Positions 1 to 9,701 of a stretch of 46,987 nucleotides of DNA are shown here, in pieces (within the stretch, counting starts at the first letter, position 1; every line of letters begins with the position of its first letter). The translations under genes and the position numbers were made by a program. The DNA is from Pseudomonadota bacterium. Its GTDB lineage: Bacteria; Pseudomonadota; Gammaproteobacteria; Steroidobacterales; Steroidobacteraceae. The notes under the pieces were generated by a model, which was not told where the DNA came from, searched no databases, and worked only from the letters and a program-made list of their open reading frames with translations. The stretch is from NCBI GenBank assembly GCA_025355245.1, contig JANXZZ010000027.1, positions 1-46,987 of the forward strand. Reading direction: 5' to 3'.

Positions 1-251
1 CGGCGCCCGTCGCCGGCGCTCCGATCGTGTGCCGGGCTCGTCGGGCCTCCCGTCTCCGTTTTGCCGTCGCCTCGGCGTCGCAGACCCCGCATACGGATGC
101 ATCCCGACCCTTAAGATCCGGTGCCGTTGGCCGCTAAACGGACGGGCCCGCCGGAACCGACCGAGATGTCTGCAGAATCCCCTCAACGCTCGAGGCACGA
201 GCCGCCGCGCCGCGCGCGCACGGGTCGCCGGGCAGCGGCGTCGTCTGCCTG

Positions 252-3200
252 ATGCCTACTCTTTTTATCCGGCGCCGGCCGCCGCGGTCCGCCGCAGCTC
301 GATTCGCAGTCGCGATCGTCGGCCTCGCGGTCGTCCTCGGCGCGAGCGAGCCTGCGTACGCGCTCGACCCCTCGCTCGCCCCGAGCCAGTACGTTGCGGA
401 TAACTGGCAGATCCCCGAGGGATTGCCGCAGACCTCCGCCCAGGCGGTCGCGCGGACGCCCGATGGCTACCTGTGGATCGGCACGCAGGAGGGCCTCGCA
501 CGTTTCGACGGTGCCCGCTTCGTCGTCTTCGACGGCAGCAGCGAAGCCGCGATTCCGAACAAGCACATCTCCGTATTGTATGTGGATCGCAGCGGTCGAC
601 TCTGGGTCGGTACGCGGGCCGGGATGGCTGTCCGCGAGAGTGGACGGTTCTCACCGTTCCAGAAGATACCGGGCCTGGTCCACGCGAGTATTCGCGCGGT
701 GCTGGAAGACAAATCCGGTCAACTCTGGGTAGGCACCGACGACGGTTTGTTCGTGATCGACGGCGGCCGCGCGCGGGTGTTCGGTACCGCCGACGGATTG
801 CGCGACTCGAGCATCCGCGCGCTCGCGCAGGATGACGATGGCGCGATGTGGGTGGCGACGGCCACGGGCGGTCTGCATCGATTCAATGGACGAAACTTCG
901 ACTCGATTCACCTGACCCCCGACGCGATGGCCGAGCCGGTGACGGCGATGTACAGCGGCGGCGGCGCGCTTTGGCTCGGGACCGGGAACGGCAGTCTCTA
1001 CCGCGGCCACGGTGCGCGATTTGAGCCGATGGCAGCGCGCGGTCAGCTCGGCGCGGCCGTTCGCAGCCTGACGATCGACCATGACCACAACCTCTGGATT
1101 GGCACCCTCGGGGGCGGCCTCGTGCGCTGGCGAGCGGGAGTATTCACGGCCCTGTCGACCGACCACTTCGCGCACAGCGACCTGCGCGCAATCTTCGAGG
1201 ATTCGGAAGGAAGTCTCTGGATTGGCAGCTACGGTGGCGGCCTGCTGCGACTGCGGGATGGAAAGTTTGCACCGTTCGGCGAAGCAGAGGGCCTCCAGGG
1301 GAATCTCGCCTGGACCGTCGCGGCGCGCAGGGCTGGCGGCGTATGGGTCGGTACGGACGCGGGCCTGAGTGAATACTCGGCGGGCGGATTTCGGCACATC
1401 GCGGGACCGCGCGGGTTCGAGAACGTGCGCGTGCGGTCGCTCCTCGAGGACACGACGGGTGCGCTGTGGGTGGGTACCGACGGCACGGGCGTCTACCGGC
1501 TGGACGCGCATGGCATGACCACCTTCAGCCACCACAACGGTCTGTCAGGAAACACTGTCAAGGCGCTCCACGAAGATCGGCAGGGCCGCGTCTGGGTTGG
1601 TACCGACGTCGGTCTCGACCGGATCGAGCACGACCAGATCACGTCCGTGCAGTCCCTGCTCGGAGTGACCGTCCCGACCACGGTGAGCCTCATCCACGAG
1701 GATCGCGAAGGCAGGCTCTGGGTCGCGACCGACGCGCATGGACTTTTCCTGCTTGACGCGCACGGCATTCGGCACCTCGGGCTCGCCGACGGACTGCCGA
1801 GCGATCGCGTGACCGCCATCCACGAGGACGAGCACGGAAACCTGTGGCTGGGCACCACGGACGGCATGGCGCTCTGGCGCGGCGGCAAGGTCGTGTCGCT
1901 GGCCCGCTTCGCCGCGCCGCTGCGCGAAACGATCCTGCAGGTGCTCGAGGACGACGGCCACCGGCTCTGGATGACGACGAACAAGGGCCTGTTCGCAGTC
2001 CCCCGCGCAGCGCTCGAGCAGCTGGCGCAATCGGGCTCCGGTACTCCCGACTTTCATGTCTACGGCCTCGCCGACGGGCTGCGAACCGCGGAGTTCGACG
2101 GCGGCAACACCTCGGCGGGCTGCCGCACCCCCGACGGCCAGTTCTGGTTCCCCTCGATCCGGGGCGTCGTAAGGGTCGATCCTGCGCACCTGCGCCTGAA
2201 CTCCCTCCCGCCGATTGTCCACATCGAGGAAGTCACGGCAGACGCGGTGCCACTGGCGCTGATCCAGGGCCTCGACGTAAGACCGGGACGTCAGCAATGG
2301 CAGTTCCACTACACCGCGCTGAGTTTGCTTGCACCGTTGCACACGCAGTTCCGCTACCGACTCGAAGGCTTTGACAAGGATTGGATCGAGGCCGGCGACC
2401 GTCGAACCGCGTACTACACGCACCTGCCGCCGGGCGCGTACACGTTTCGCGTGATCGCGGCGAACAACGATGGCGTCTGGAATACGACCGGCGCGAGTTT
2501 CCGATTCACGTTGCTGCCGCTGTTTTACCAGACGCTCTGGTTCGCACTGCTGTGCGGGCTGCTCGTGCTCTGCGCGGGTGGCGGCTGGTATCGGCTGCGG
2601 ATGGGCCGCCTGCGCCGCCTCGCGAGCAACCTCAGCGAGCAGGTGACTCAGCGTACGCGCGACCTTGAATCGGCGAACGCAGAGCTGCGCCAAGCCAAGG
2701 AGCGCGCCGAGCTCGCCGTGCAGGCGAAGTCGCAGTTCCTGGCCAACATGAGTCACGAGATCCGCACGCCGATGAACGGCGTGATCGGCATGACCGAGCT
2801 GCTGCTCGAGACGAACCTCGACACGACGCAGCGCGATCACACCGAAACCATCCGCGATAGCGCCGCTGCGCTGCTCACCGTGATCAACGATATCCTCGAC
2901 TTCTCAAAGATCGAGGCGGGCAAGCTCGACCTCGAGCTGATCGAGATGGACCTGCGAAGCAGCGTGGAAGACGTCGCCCACCTGCTCGCGGTGCAAGGCC
3001 ACGCGAAGGGCCTCGAGGTCATCGCAAGCATCGACCCGGCCCTTCCGGAGCGGGTTACCGGGGACCCCGGTCGCGTCCGCCAGATCCTGCTCAACCTCGG
3101 CAGCAACGCGATCAAATTCACCCGCAGTGGCGAGGTGGCTTTAACGGTCACGGTTGAGGAATCGAACGCCGAGAGCACGGCGATCCGCTGTGCGGTGCGC

Positions 3201-4667
3201 GACACCGGCATCGGTATCCCGGCCACGCGCGTGGACGCTTTGTTCCAGCCGTTCTCGCAAATCGACGCGTCGACCACGCGACACTACGGCGGCACGGGCC
3301 TCGGCCTCTCCATCGTCCGTCGTCTCGCCGAACTGATGGGCGGCGCAGTCGGTGTCGATAGCCAGGAAGGCGTCGGCTCGACCTTCTGGTTTACGGCGCG
3401 CTTCGGCGCGGCGCGCTGCCCGCCTGCGGAGTCGCACGGCAATATCGCGATTCTGAATGCGCGACGCGCGCTGATCGTCGATGACAATGCGACCAACCGC
3501 AAGGTCCTGGCCGGTCAACTGACCCAGTTCGGCATGGATGTGGTCTGCGTGGACGGCGCGGTTCCGGCAATGTCGGCGCTGCTGGGGGCGGTTGAAAGCG
3601 GACGGCCTTTCGAGCTTGCCGTGCTCGACTACATGATGCCCGGATGCGACGGCATCGAGCTCGCGCGCCGGATCGGGGCGAGCGAGCCGTGCAAGTCGAC
3701 GCGCCTAGTTCTTCTTACCTCCGCTCGCGAGGTGCGCGATGCTCCCAATTTCGCCAAGGCAGGCTTTGCCGGCTACCTGCTGAAGCCCGCCACGACCCGG
3801 GATTTGCGCGAAGCACTGCTGCGCGTCATGTCGATGGACACCACGCAGTGGCACGTGAAGACCCAGCGGACCGCGATCGATGCGCAGGCGCGGGAGCCGG
3901 CGAGCGGCCCCCGGATTCTGCTCGCCGAAGACAACGCCGTGAATCAGAAGGTTGCCCGCGGGACGCTCGAGAGGCTCGGCTACAGCGTCGACATCGTGAA
4001 CAACGGTGCCGAAGCCGTCGCTGCCTGGGAGAAATCGACCTACCAGCTCGTGCTGATGGACTGCCAGATGCCGGTGATGGACGGGTATCAAGCGGCGCGG
4101 GAGATCCGCAAGCGGGAGGGCGGGCTCGGCCGCATCCCCATCGTGGCGCTCACGGCGGACGCGATGAAGGGCGCCGAAGAGCAGTGCCGGCAAGCCGGCA
4201 TGGATGACTACCTGACCAAGCCTCTCGATCGGGTGCGCCTCGCGGCGACGCTGGCGCGCCATATCACCGACTGCGCTGCGGTGCAGGCGCTGGCGTCGGA
4301 AGCGGCACGCATCGCGCCCGAGCGCGGTCCTGCGGCGCCGGTCGACTGGCACCAGTTCCTGAAGGTTGCGGACCACGATGCGCAGCTGGTGCAGGAGCTT
4401 GTCGAGCTGTTCATCGAATCCGGCGACGCGGCGCTTCTGGACATCAAGAAGGCGCTGAACTCAGGCGACTTGAAAGCTGTCGGGCGCGCTGCGCACTCTC
4501 TCAAGGGGTCGAGCGCGAATATCCACGCCCGCGCCACCAGCGACGCCGCTGCCGCGCTCGAGTCGGCGGTGTCCACTGGCACCGTCGGCGACCTCGCCGG
4601 CCTCGAGGCGCGCTTGCGCGCTGAGGCGGAGCGCGCGTTCGAGTTCTTGAAGGCGCGCCGCGCCTAG
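252..4667 (+). CDS. Hybrid sensor histidine kinase with two-component propeller sensor, two receivers and HPt
   Basis: A 1471-residue membrane sensor that should carry a whole phosphorelay in one chain. The N-terminus (about residues 1-37, ending AYA) is a Sec signal. It is followed by a long periplasmic region of Reg_prop repeats marked by recurring LWVGT/LWIGT motifs, then a Y_Y_Y domain (about 690-755) and one membrane helix (about 758-780). The cytoplasmic half has HisKA with [10 protein letters not shown] (phospho-acceptor His835), a HATPase domain (N box [24 protein letters not shown]), receiver 1 (VDDN, Asp1126 in LDYMMPG), receiver 2 (AEDN, Asp1270 in MDCQMP) and a C-terminal HPt domain (His1415 in AAHSLKG). 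All catalytic residues are present. There is no DNA-binding output domain and no neighbouring response regulator, so phosphate must leave through HPt to a partner elsewhere. The ligand is unknown; related propeller sensors often sense extracellular glycans or nutrients. The start ATG has only a weak ribosome-binding site. Confidence 0.95.
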   Translation: MPTLFIRRRPPRSAAARFAVAIVGLAVVLGASEPAYALDPSLAPSQYVADNWQIPEGLPQTSAQAVARTPDGYLWIGTQEGLARFDGARFVVFDGSSEAAIPNKHISVLYVDRSGRLWVGTRAGMAVRESGRFSPFQKIPGLVHASIRAVLEDKSGQLWVGTDDGLFVIDGGRARVFGTADGLRDSSIRALAQDDDGAMWVATATGGLHRFNGRNFDSIHLTPDAMAEPVTAMYSGGGALWLGTGNGSLYRGHGARFEPMAARGQLGAAVRSLTIDHDHNLWIGTLGGGLVRWRAGVFTALSTDHFAHSDLRAIFEDSEGSLWIGSYGGGLLRLRDGKFAPFGEAEGLQGNLAWTVAARRAGGVWVGTDAGLSEYSAGGFRHIAGPRGFENVRVRSLLEDTTGALWVGTDGTGVYRLDAHGMTTFSHHNGLSGNTVKALHEDRQGRVWVGTDVGLDRIEHDQITSVQSLLGVTVPTTVSLIHEDREGRLWVATDAHGLFLLDAHGIRHLGLADGLPSDRVTAIHEDEHGNLWLGTTDGMALWRGGKVVSLARFAAPLRETILQVLEDDGHRLWMTTNKGLFAVPRAALEQLAQSGSGTPDFHVYGLADGLRTAEFDGGNTSAGCRTPDGQFWFPSIRGVVRVDPAHLRLNSLPPIVHIEEVTADAVPLALIQGLDVRPGRQQWQFHYTALSLLAPLHTQFRYRLEGFDKDWIEAGDRRTAYYTHLPPGAYTFRVIAANNDGVWNTTGASFRFTLLPLFYQTLWFALLCGLLVLCAGGGWYRLRMGRLRRLASNLSEQVTQRTRDLESANAELRQAKERAELAVQAKSQFLANMSHEIRTPMNGVIGMTELLLETNLDTTQRDHTETIRDSAAALLTVINDILDFSKIEAGKLDLELIEMDLRSSVEDVAHLLAVQGHAKGLEVIASIDPALPERVTGDPGRVRQILLNLGSNAIKFTRSGEVALTVTVEESNAESTAIRCAVRDTGIGIPATRVDALFQPFSQIDASTTRHYGGTGLGLSIVRRLAELMGGAVGVDSQEGVGSTFWFTARFGAARCPPAESHGNIAILNARRALIVDDNATNRKVLAGQLTQFGMDVVCVDGAVPAMSALLGAVESGRPFELAVLDYMMPGCDGIELARRIGASEPCKSTRLVLLTSAREVRDAPNFAKAGFAGYLLKPATTRDLREALLRVMSMDTTQWHVKTQRTAIDAQAREPASGPRILLAEDNAVNQKVARGTLERLGYSVDIVNNGAEAVAAWEKSTYQLVLMDCQMPVMDGYQAAREIRKREGGLGRIPIVALTADAMKGAEEQCRQAGMDDYLTKPLDRVRLAATLARHITDCAAVQALASEAARIAPERGPAAPVDWHQFLKVADHDAQLVQELVELFIESGDAALLDIKKALNSGDLKAVGRAAHSLKGSSANIHARATSDAAAALESAVSTGTVGDLAGLEARLRAEAERAFEFLKARRA

Positions 4668-4676
4668 ATGCCGACC

Positions 4677-4729
4677 GCGCCGAGTCCGCGCGCGTCGGCG
4701 CCTTGCCCGTAAACACCGCGGCACGGGCA
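4677..4729 (+). terminator. Two tandem GC hairpins after the hybrid kinase gene
   Basis: A 7-bp stem GCGCCGA/TCGGCGC (4677-4683 with 4695-4701) is followed at once by TGCCCGT/ACGGGCA (4704-4710 with 4723-4729), ten bases past the kinase stop codon. There is no T-run, so this is at best a weak or Rho-assisted terminator. Confidence 0.3.
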
Positions 4730-4916
4730 CCTGCCGCGCCCGCCGCACGTGCCGATTCCCCGACCGTCTGCGTGCACGGCGATGGCGCAGCGACGGGCGC
4801 CGGTAGCGCCCCAGAACGCATTCGGCAATTGCCGCGTATGATCCGCGATCGGTTCACCCTCCCGGCGCGCTCGCGCGCTGGCGACTATTCCGATTCCGCA
4901 TCGATTGGAGCGCCGC

Positions 4917-5342
4917 ATGAGTGCCTATCTCCTCGTATACCCGATGTTCGCGATGTTCGTTCTGACCGCGACCGTCCTCGTGATCCTGTTCCGCAGCCGG
5001 GTCGGCGCTGTGCGCGCCGGCAAGCTGACGACGCGCTACTTCAGGATTTACCAGGGCGAGACTGAGCCCGAGGAAACAGCGAAACCCGCGCGGCACTTCT
5101 CGAACCTCTTCGAGGCGCCGACACTCTTTTATGCAGGCTGCCTGGCGGCAATCGTAACGAACGACTCCGGCGTGACGCTGCTGGTCCTGGCGTGGCTGTA
5201 CGTGGTCGCCAGGGCTGTCCACTCGTACATTCACCTTGGAAAGAATCGCCTTGGCGGCAGGGTAAATGCCTATTTCGCGAGCTGGCTCACGCTCATGCTC
5301 CTCTGGGTCCACGTCGTGGCGCACGTGGCGCTGCGCGGGTAG
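4917..5342 (+). CDS. MAPEG family membrane protein
   Basis: A 141-residue integral membrane protein with four hydrophobic segments in the MAPEG arrangement (membrane-associated proteins in eicosanoid and glutathione metabolism). The middle of the chain has the family-typical run with FSNLFEAPTLFYA, followed by ARAVHSYIH. Bacterial members are mostly uncharacterised; some bind glutathione, and a detoxification role is only inferred here. The ATG at 4917 is chosen because GGAG at 4907-4910 sits 6 bases upstream. A TTG at 4905 would overlap that ribosome-binding site. It stands alone between the kinase and a small lipoprotein gene, both on the same strand but separated by about 250 bases on either side. 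Confidence 0.85.
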   Translation: MSAYLLVYPMFAMFVLTATVLVILFRSRVGAVRAGKLTTRYFRIYQGETEPEETAKPARHFSNLFEAPTLFYAGCLAAIVTNDSGVTLLVLAWLYVVARAVHSYIHLGKNRLGGRVNAYFASWLTLMLLWVHVVAHVALRG

Positions 5343-5605
5343 CGGCGGATCTCCCGCCAGGCTGTCGGCGCAAGCCGACCGACGCTCTAATGCGCGGCAC
5401 GCGGAGTGCGCCGTAGGAATTGGACACGGCGACTCGATGACGGAACCGTCATGCTTGCCGCGAACCACCTCGGCTAGACTGGCACCGATGGTTGACGTCG
5501 CGCGCCGGAAACTGCGCACCCAGCGGCGCGAAGCCGTCCCGCGATGTCATCTAATCGTCCGGTCGTGCGTTTGACCGAGTTGGATTTCAGGCACTAGGAG
5601 TTACC

Positions 5606-5947
5606 GTGCATCAACATCGTTGGTTCAATCGCAGTTTTCTGGCGGGCCTGGTTCTGGCCTTGTCCATGGGCGGCTGCATCGTCGAGCCCGCTCGCGGCGT
5701 TGCCTACGTCGGCGGCGTTGTCGTGACGGAGCCGCCGGCGCCGGTGGTCGAGGAGTACGGCGTCGCCCCGACGCCCGGGTACGTCTGGCTCGGCGGGTAC
5801 TGGAACTGGGTCGGCGGCCGGCATGTCTGGGTCGGGGGCCATTGGGAGGCGCCTCGCCGGGGCTATCGCTGGGAGGAGCACCGCTGGGAACACGTGAACG
5901 GCGGCTGGCGCCTGCGTGAGGGTCACTGGGCGCGCGAAAGGCGCTGA
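5606..5947 (+). CDS. YXWGXW-repeat small lipoprotein
   Basis: A 113-residue exported protein. A signal segment ends in MGGC, so Cys24 could be lipidated, although Met at -3 is not ideal for a lipobox. The mature part is dominated by Trp/Gly/Tyr repeats: YVWLGGYWNW, HVWVGGHW, YRWEEHRW and WRLREGHW. This is the YXWGXW repeat seen in small envelope proteins of many proteobacteria, whose function is not established. It starts with GTG, supported by TAGGAG at 5595-5600. The repeats suggest an edge-on beta structure in the outer-membrane region; that is inference. Confidence 0.8.
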   Translation: MHQHRWFNRSFLAGLVLALSMGGCIVEPARGVAYVGGVVVTEPPAPVVEEYGVAPTPGYVWLGGYWNWVGGRHVWVGGHWEAPRRGYRWEEHRWEHVNGGWRLREGHWARERR

Positions 5948-6114
5948 TCTCCGGTCGGATCACGCGGCGGCACCCGGTCGCCGCGTGCATCCGAACGCCG
6001 AGGAATTGCGAGCGACGGGCTAAGCCCCCGTGCTTCGTTGGGCTCCCCCGCCCGCAGCTGCGGTCGGCTTAGCCGCAATCGGCCGCTGTGAATCGATCGG
6101 GTCGAGCCGAGCGC

Positions 6115-6120
6115 TACAAT
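6115..6120 (+). promoter_or_regulatory. Possible -10 box of the NYN-LOTUS gene
   Basis: TACAAT lies about 55 bases before the ATG at 6176 within GCGCTACAATGC, a good sigma-70 -10 match. No convincing -35 element is visible at the expected spacing. Confidence 0.3.
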
Positions 6121-6175
6121 GCTCGCGCCGGTTCCGGGCGCGCGCTGCGCCCATCCCCCCAGACACGGAAGCACG

Positions 6176-7018
6176 ATGGCCACCCTCTCCGATACGCCAA
6201 ACCTTGCTGTCTTTTGTGATTTCGAGAACGTCGCGCTCGGCGTCCGGGACGCGAAGCTCGCGGCGTTCAATATCGACCGGGTGCTGGAACGCCTGCTGCT
6301 CAAGGGCAGCATCGTCGTCAAGAAGGCGTACTGCGACTGGGAGAGGTACAAGGAGTTCAAAGCGCCGATGCACCAGGCATCGTTCGAGCTCATCGAGATT
6401 CCGCACGTTCGCCAGTCCGGCAAGAACTCGGCCGATATCCGCATGGTCGTCGACGCACTTGACCTCTGCTATACCAAGTCCCACGTCGATACGTTCGTGA
6501 TCATCAGCGGTGATTCGGATTTCTCACCGCTCGTTTCAAAGCTGCGCGAGAACAACAAGACCGTCATCGGCGTCGGCGTAAAAAGCTCAACGTCCGATTT
6601 GCTGACGAACAATTGCGACGAATTCATCTACTACGACGATCTGGTGCGCCAGCAAACGACGAAAGGTCAGGCCAAGGGCCGACCGCCCGCCCGACCGGCT
6701 GGCGGGACAAAGCCCGCGCGCAAAACCGCGGAGCCCGCGGTTGAGCATGCGGATACGAGGGCCGATGAGGCCTTCGATCTCGTGATCGAGACGCTCGAGG
6801 CGCTGGTCGCCGAACGCGGTGCCGAAGAGCGTATCTGGGGCTCGATGGTCAAGCAGGCGCTCAAGCGTCGGCGCCCCGGCTTCAACGAAGGCTACTTTGG
6901 ATTTCGCTCGTTCAACAGCTTGCTCGAGGACGCCCAGAGCCGGAATCTGCTGGCCCTTGAACGAGACGAGAAGTCGGGCGGCTACCTGGTCCGACCGATT
7001 GCCCAGATGCCGGACTGA
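6176..7018 (+). CDS. NYN-domain putative RNase fused to OST-HTH/LOTUS domain
   Basis: A 280-residue soluble protein. Residues 8-158 form a NYN (PIN-like, LabA/DUF88) domain with acidic residues in the expected places: VFCDFEN (Asp15), NSADIRM (Asp87) and SGDSDF (Asp113, Asp115). A basic, Pro/Ala-rich linker (about 160-195) leads to a C-terminal helical segment (about 203-275: AFDLVIETLEALV, FNEGYFGFRSFNSLLEDA). That segment fits the OST-HTH/LOTUS fold, which binds RNA, including G-quadruplex RNA in some members. The likely role is metal-dependent RNA cleavage or binding in the cytoplasm, with the substrate unknown. The ATG at 6176 is preferred over an in-frame ATG at 6119: it is preceded by GGAA at 6167-6170, and the extra 19 residues look non-coding. 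Confidence 0.88.
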   Translation: MATLSDTPNLAVFCDFENVALGVRDAKLAAFNIDRVLERLLLKGSIVVKKAYCDWERYKEFKAPMHQASFELIEIPHVRQSGKNSADIRMVVDALDLCYTKSHVDTFVIISGDSDFSPLVSKLRENNKTVIGVGVKSSTSDLLTNNCDEFIYYDDLVRQQTTKGQAKGRPPARPAGGTKPARKTAEPAVEHADTRADEAFDLVIETLEALVAERGAEERIWGSMVKQALKRRRPGFNEGYFGFRSFNSLLEDAQSRNLLALERDEKSGGYLVRPIAQMPD

Positions 7019-7108
7019 CGCAGCGCGGACAGGCCCGGCCGCGGGCACGCACGGCGCTCGTGCAGCGGAACGGTCTAGCGCGGGACACAAGCGGCCTGGA
7101 TTCGCTCG

Positions 7109-7726
7109 ATGCGATGCAACGACGCCCTTTCTCGACGCACGACGGCTGCTTTCGTCGTGCTTGTGCTGCACCTCCTGCTGGCACGACTTTTCATCGCAAC
7201 GACGGCGGTGAGACACGCGCCCCTTGCCGGTGATTCCACTCGGACGCTGGAGCTGCTGCCGCTTTCGCGACCTCCTCCGGCGCCGCCGTCCGACGAGACG
7301 ACGAACACCCCGCTGCCACCCGCGCCCCCTTCACCGGAGGCGCCGGGAGCGCTGTCCGCTTTCGTTGCGGCAGACGTGCCGCGAGCCAGACCGGAGGTCG
7401 CGGCGAGCGACATTTCGCCTCCAATCGAGGACGATGCCTGGTTCGATTCTCGAGTGCTCAGCGGTGCGTGTGCACGTGCGTATCCGCAGACCGCGTCGGA
7501 TCTCCGGATCGAGGGCAGGCTCACGCTTTTAGTGAAAATAGAGACGACTGGCCGCCCGTCGGAGCTAAAGGTTGTCGAACCGAGCGGATCGTCCGACCTC
7601 GACGCCGCGGCGGGAGCGTGTGTCATGGCACTTGGCGTGTTCGCGCCCACCCGGGAGCTCGGCCGGCCGCTGGTGTCATGGCGCCGGCTCCGTTGGCTGA
7701 GTGCCCGGCCGTCGCAGCAGAACTGA
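7109..7726 (+). CDS. TonB-like energy transducer
   Basis: A 205-residue protein built like TonB. It has a short cytoplasmic N-terminus and one membrane helix (about 13-32, AFVVLVLHLLLARLFI). A Pro-rich periplasmic spacer (about 54-75, with PPPAPP and PPAPPSPEAP) is followed by a C-terminal TonB_C-like domain (about 125-200). TonB passes proton-motive energy from ExbB/ExbD to outer-membrane receptors. No exbB or exbD gene is in the window, so this may be an accessory TonB or may borrow ExbBD made elsewhere. The TPP-controlled receptor 7 kb downstream is a possible client, but nothing in the sequence links them. The C-terminal domain is short and divergent, so a non-transport TonB-family role cannot be ruled out. 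The ribosome-binding site is weak. Confidence 0.7.
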   Translation: MRCNDALSRRTTAAFVVLVLHLLLARLFIATTAVRHAPLAGDSTRTLELLPLSRPPPAPPSDETTNTPLPPAPPSPEAPGALSAFVAADVPRARPEVAASDISPPIEDDAWFDSRVLSGACARAYPQTASDLRIEGRLTLLVKIETTGRPSELKVVEPSGSSDLDAAAGACVMALGVFAPTRELGRPLVSWRRLRWLSARPSQQN

Positions 7727-7847
7727 CCCGATGGCCGGGGTGACGAGTCGGCGTGGCGACATGCGAATCATCGCTCGACTATCATGCCGCCGTGGCCAAG
7801 CGCACGCATGACCGCGCTGCGTCGGCCGGGCAACGAGGAGCAGGCAC

Positions 7848-9038
7848 ATGGATTCGAAGTCGATCAGCGGCGCAGCGGCGGACACGCAGGCGGTGTGGGC
7901 CGGCGAGGCGGGCCCATTTCCGTATGGCGCGGCCGTTATGCCGATCGTCAATGCCGCAACCTTCGCCTACGAGGACCTCACGACGTGGCAGTCGGTCGCG
8001 ACCGGCGGGAGCGACGGACACATTTACTCGAGGAACAGCAATCCGACGCTGGCGGTGCTCGAATCAAAAATCGCGACGCTCGACGGGACCGAGGCCGCCG
8101 CGGGATTCTCGACCGGCATGGCGGCGATAAGCTCGACCCTGTTCGCGCTGCTGTCGCCAGGCGATCGGGTCGTGAGCATCAAGGACACCTACGGCGGAAC
8201 GAATGTCCTATTCGAGCATTTTCTGCCGCGATTTTCGATCGAAGCGACTCTGTGCGACACTTCCGACCACGGCCGGATCGAGGACGAATTGGCAAAGGGT
8301 TGCAAGGTTCTTTACCTTGAGACGCCGACCAATCCAACGCTCAAGGTCGTGGACATCGAGCGGCTCACACGCGCCGCGCACGCGCGCGGAGCGATCGTGA
8401 TCGCGGACAACACCTTCGCCACGCCGATCAACCAGTCGCCGGCAGCAATGGGTGTCGACCTGATCGTCTACAGCGCAACGAAATTTTTGGCCGGGCACGC
8501 CGACGTGCTCGCCGGGCTCGTGTCGGGCCGCGGCGAACTCGTCAAGAAAGTCCATCACTTCCGCGAGATTGCCGGTGCGACGTTACATGCTGACGCCGCC
8601 TACGCGGTACTCCGCGGCATGAAGACTCTCGGCCTGCGGATGGCCCGGCACAACGCCAATGCGCAGGCAATCGCCGAACATCTCGCCGTCCATCCGAAGG
8701 TGACCGGGGTCTACTACCCGGGTCTCGCTGCGCACCCCGGTCACCAGATCGCCAAGCGGCAGATGCGGGGATTCGGGGGCGTGTTGTCATTCACGCCGCG
8801 CGGAAGCTTCGCGGAGATCAAGATCGTGCTGGAGCGCCTCAAGTTCGCCCAGCTGGCTGCCCACCTGGGCGGCGTCGCGACAACCGCCGGCCCGCCCGCG
8901 GTCACTAGTCACGTGGAGCTGACGGCAGAGGAGCGAGCGCGCGCCGGCATACCGGAGACACTGATTCGCTACTCGGCCGGCATCGAGGACGTCCGCGATC
9001 TCATTGCCGATCTTGATCAAGCGCTGGTTGCCATCTAG
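7848..9038 (+). CDS. PLP-dependent cystathionine gamma-synthase family enzyme
   Basis: A 396-residue cytoplasmic enzyme of the Cys/Met metabolism family (fold type I). It has YSRNSNPT (60-67, phosphate and substrate binding), TGMAA (89-93), IADNTF (Asp187, pairs with the pyridine nitrogen) and YSATKFLAGH with Lys212 as the PLP Schiff-base lysine. The C-terminal RYSAGIEDVRDLI is also typical. Candidate reactions are cystathionine gamma-synthesis, O-acyl-homoserine sulfhydrylation or gamma-lyase chemistry. Gly at the position of the reactive Cys of methionine gamma-lyases (TYGGT, 114-118) argues against a classical lyase. GAGGAG at 7835-7840 supports the ATG. No methionine-pathway gene is adjacent; a homocysteine methyltransferase lies far away at the right edge. 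Confidence 0.9.
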   Translation: MDSKSISGAAADTQAVWAGEAGPFPYGAAVMPIVNAATFAYEDLTTWQSVATGGSDGHIYSRNSNPTLAVLESKIATLDGTEAAAGFSTGMAAISSTLFALLSPGDRVVSIKDTYGGTNVLFEHFLPRFSIEATLCDTSDHGRIEDELAKGCKVLYLETPTNPTLKVVDIERLTRAAHARGAIVIADNTFATPINQSPAAMGVDLIVYSATKFLAGHADVLAGLVSGRGELVKKVHHFREIAGATLHADAAYAVLRGMKTLGLRMARHNANAQAIAEHLAVHPKVTGVYYPGLAAHPGHQIAKRQMRGFGGVLSFTPRGSFAEIKIVLERLKFAQLAAHLGGVATTAGPPAVTSHVELTAEERARAGIPETLIRYSAGIEDVRDLIADLDQALVAI

Positions 9039-9068
9039 TGCGTCGGGAGCTCGGACACAGCCTTAGGA

Positions 9069-9563
9069 GTGGCGCGTGCGAGGCCCGGCGTGACTGAGGT
9101 GGACGATTGGGATCTGCCGGCACCTCACCTAGTGGCGCTCGATGTTTCTTCGAGCGACATCGACGCCTACAACCACGTAAATAACGCGGTCTACGTCACT
9201 TGGTTCGATCGCGCGGCATGGAGTCATTCCACGGCTCTCGGGGTGCCACTGGAGCTCTGCATCGAGCTCGATCGCGGCATGGCGGTGTTCAGAACCGCCG
9301 TCGGCTACTTGCGGCCCGCCGTACTCGGAGACCGCGTGCTGGTCGGCACCTGGCTGCTCCGGGGCGACGGCAAGCTGCGGGTCCGTCGTCGATTCCAGAC
9401 GCGCCGCAGCTCGGACGGGACGACGCTCGCGCGTGGCGAAATCGACTACGTCTGCATCGAGCTCAGCAGCGGTCGGCCGATGCGCTGGCCCGTCGAGTTT
9501 CGCGAACGGTACGCGCCGTCACCGGAGGTCGAGCTCGCCTACGCCGGCATTGCCCCGATCTGA
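9069..9563 (+). CDS. Acyl-CoA thioesterase, 4HBT hot-dog fold
   Basis: A protein of up to 164 residues in the 4-hydroxybenzoyl-CoA thioesterase/YbgC class. Its key signature is DIDAYNHVNNAVYVTWFDRAAW, in which Asp of the D-x-x-x-H-x-N pattern is the usual catalytic acid. It probably hydrolyses an acyl-CoA in the cytoplasm; the chain type cannot be read. The start is uncertain. A GTG at 9069 overlaps the AGGAG at 9065-9069, while the next in-frame GTG at 9090 is rather far from it. Only 30 bases separate it from the PLP enzyme upstream, so the two may be co-transcribed. A strong hairpin spans its stop codon. Confidence 0.82.
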   Translation: MARARPGVTEVDDWDLPAPHLVALDVSSSDIDAYNHVNNAVYVTWFDRAAWSHSTALGVPLELCIELDRGMAVFRTAVGYLRPAVLGDRVLVGTWLLRGDGKLRVRRRFQTRRSSDGTTLARGEIDYVCIELSSGRPMRWPVEFRERYAPSPEVELAYAGIAPI

Positions 9564-9571
9564 ATCGGGGC
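9552..9571 (+). terminator. Perfect 8-bp hairpin spanning the thioesterase stop codon
   Basis: GCCCCGAT (9552-9559) pairs perfectly with ATCGGGGC (9564-9571) across a four-base loop that contains most of the TGA. There is no T-run after it, so it may stall, stabilise or terminate the message with Rho rather than act as a classic intrinsic terminator. Confidence 0.4.
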
Positions 9572-9701
9572 TCGGGCCCAGCTGCTGGCGGAACCGCGAC
9601 GTATTGACTTCACTCAATTGTGAACGTCAATCGTCCGCGTTCTAATGGCGCTCCGGCCGGCGGCCGGGCTGGATGCGAGAAGAACAGTAGAGGGAGAAGC
9701 C

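Noticed and set aside
1-251. Gene upstream of the hybrid kinase
   Set aside because: Open frames here are short, Arg-rich and without ribosome-binding sites; nothing recognisable is present in these 251 bases.
1545-2840. Long open frame on the minus strand opposite the hybrid kinase
   Set aside because: It lies wholly antisense to a gene with complete domains, shows Arg/Ala-rich composition typical of shadow frames in high-GC DNA and matches no family.
7848-9038. Methionine gamma-lyase
   Set aside because: The reactive-site Cys of the lyases is replaced by Gly in TYGGT, so a broader cystathionine gamma-synthase family label is safer.
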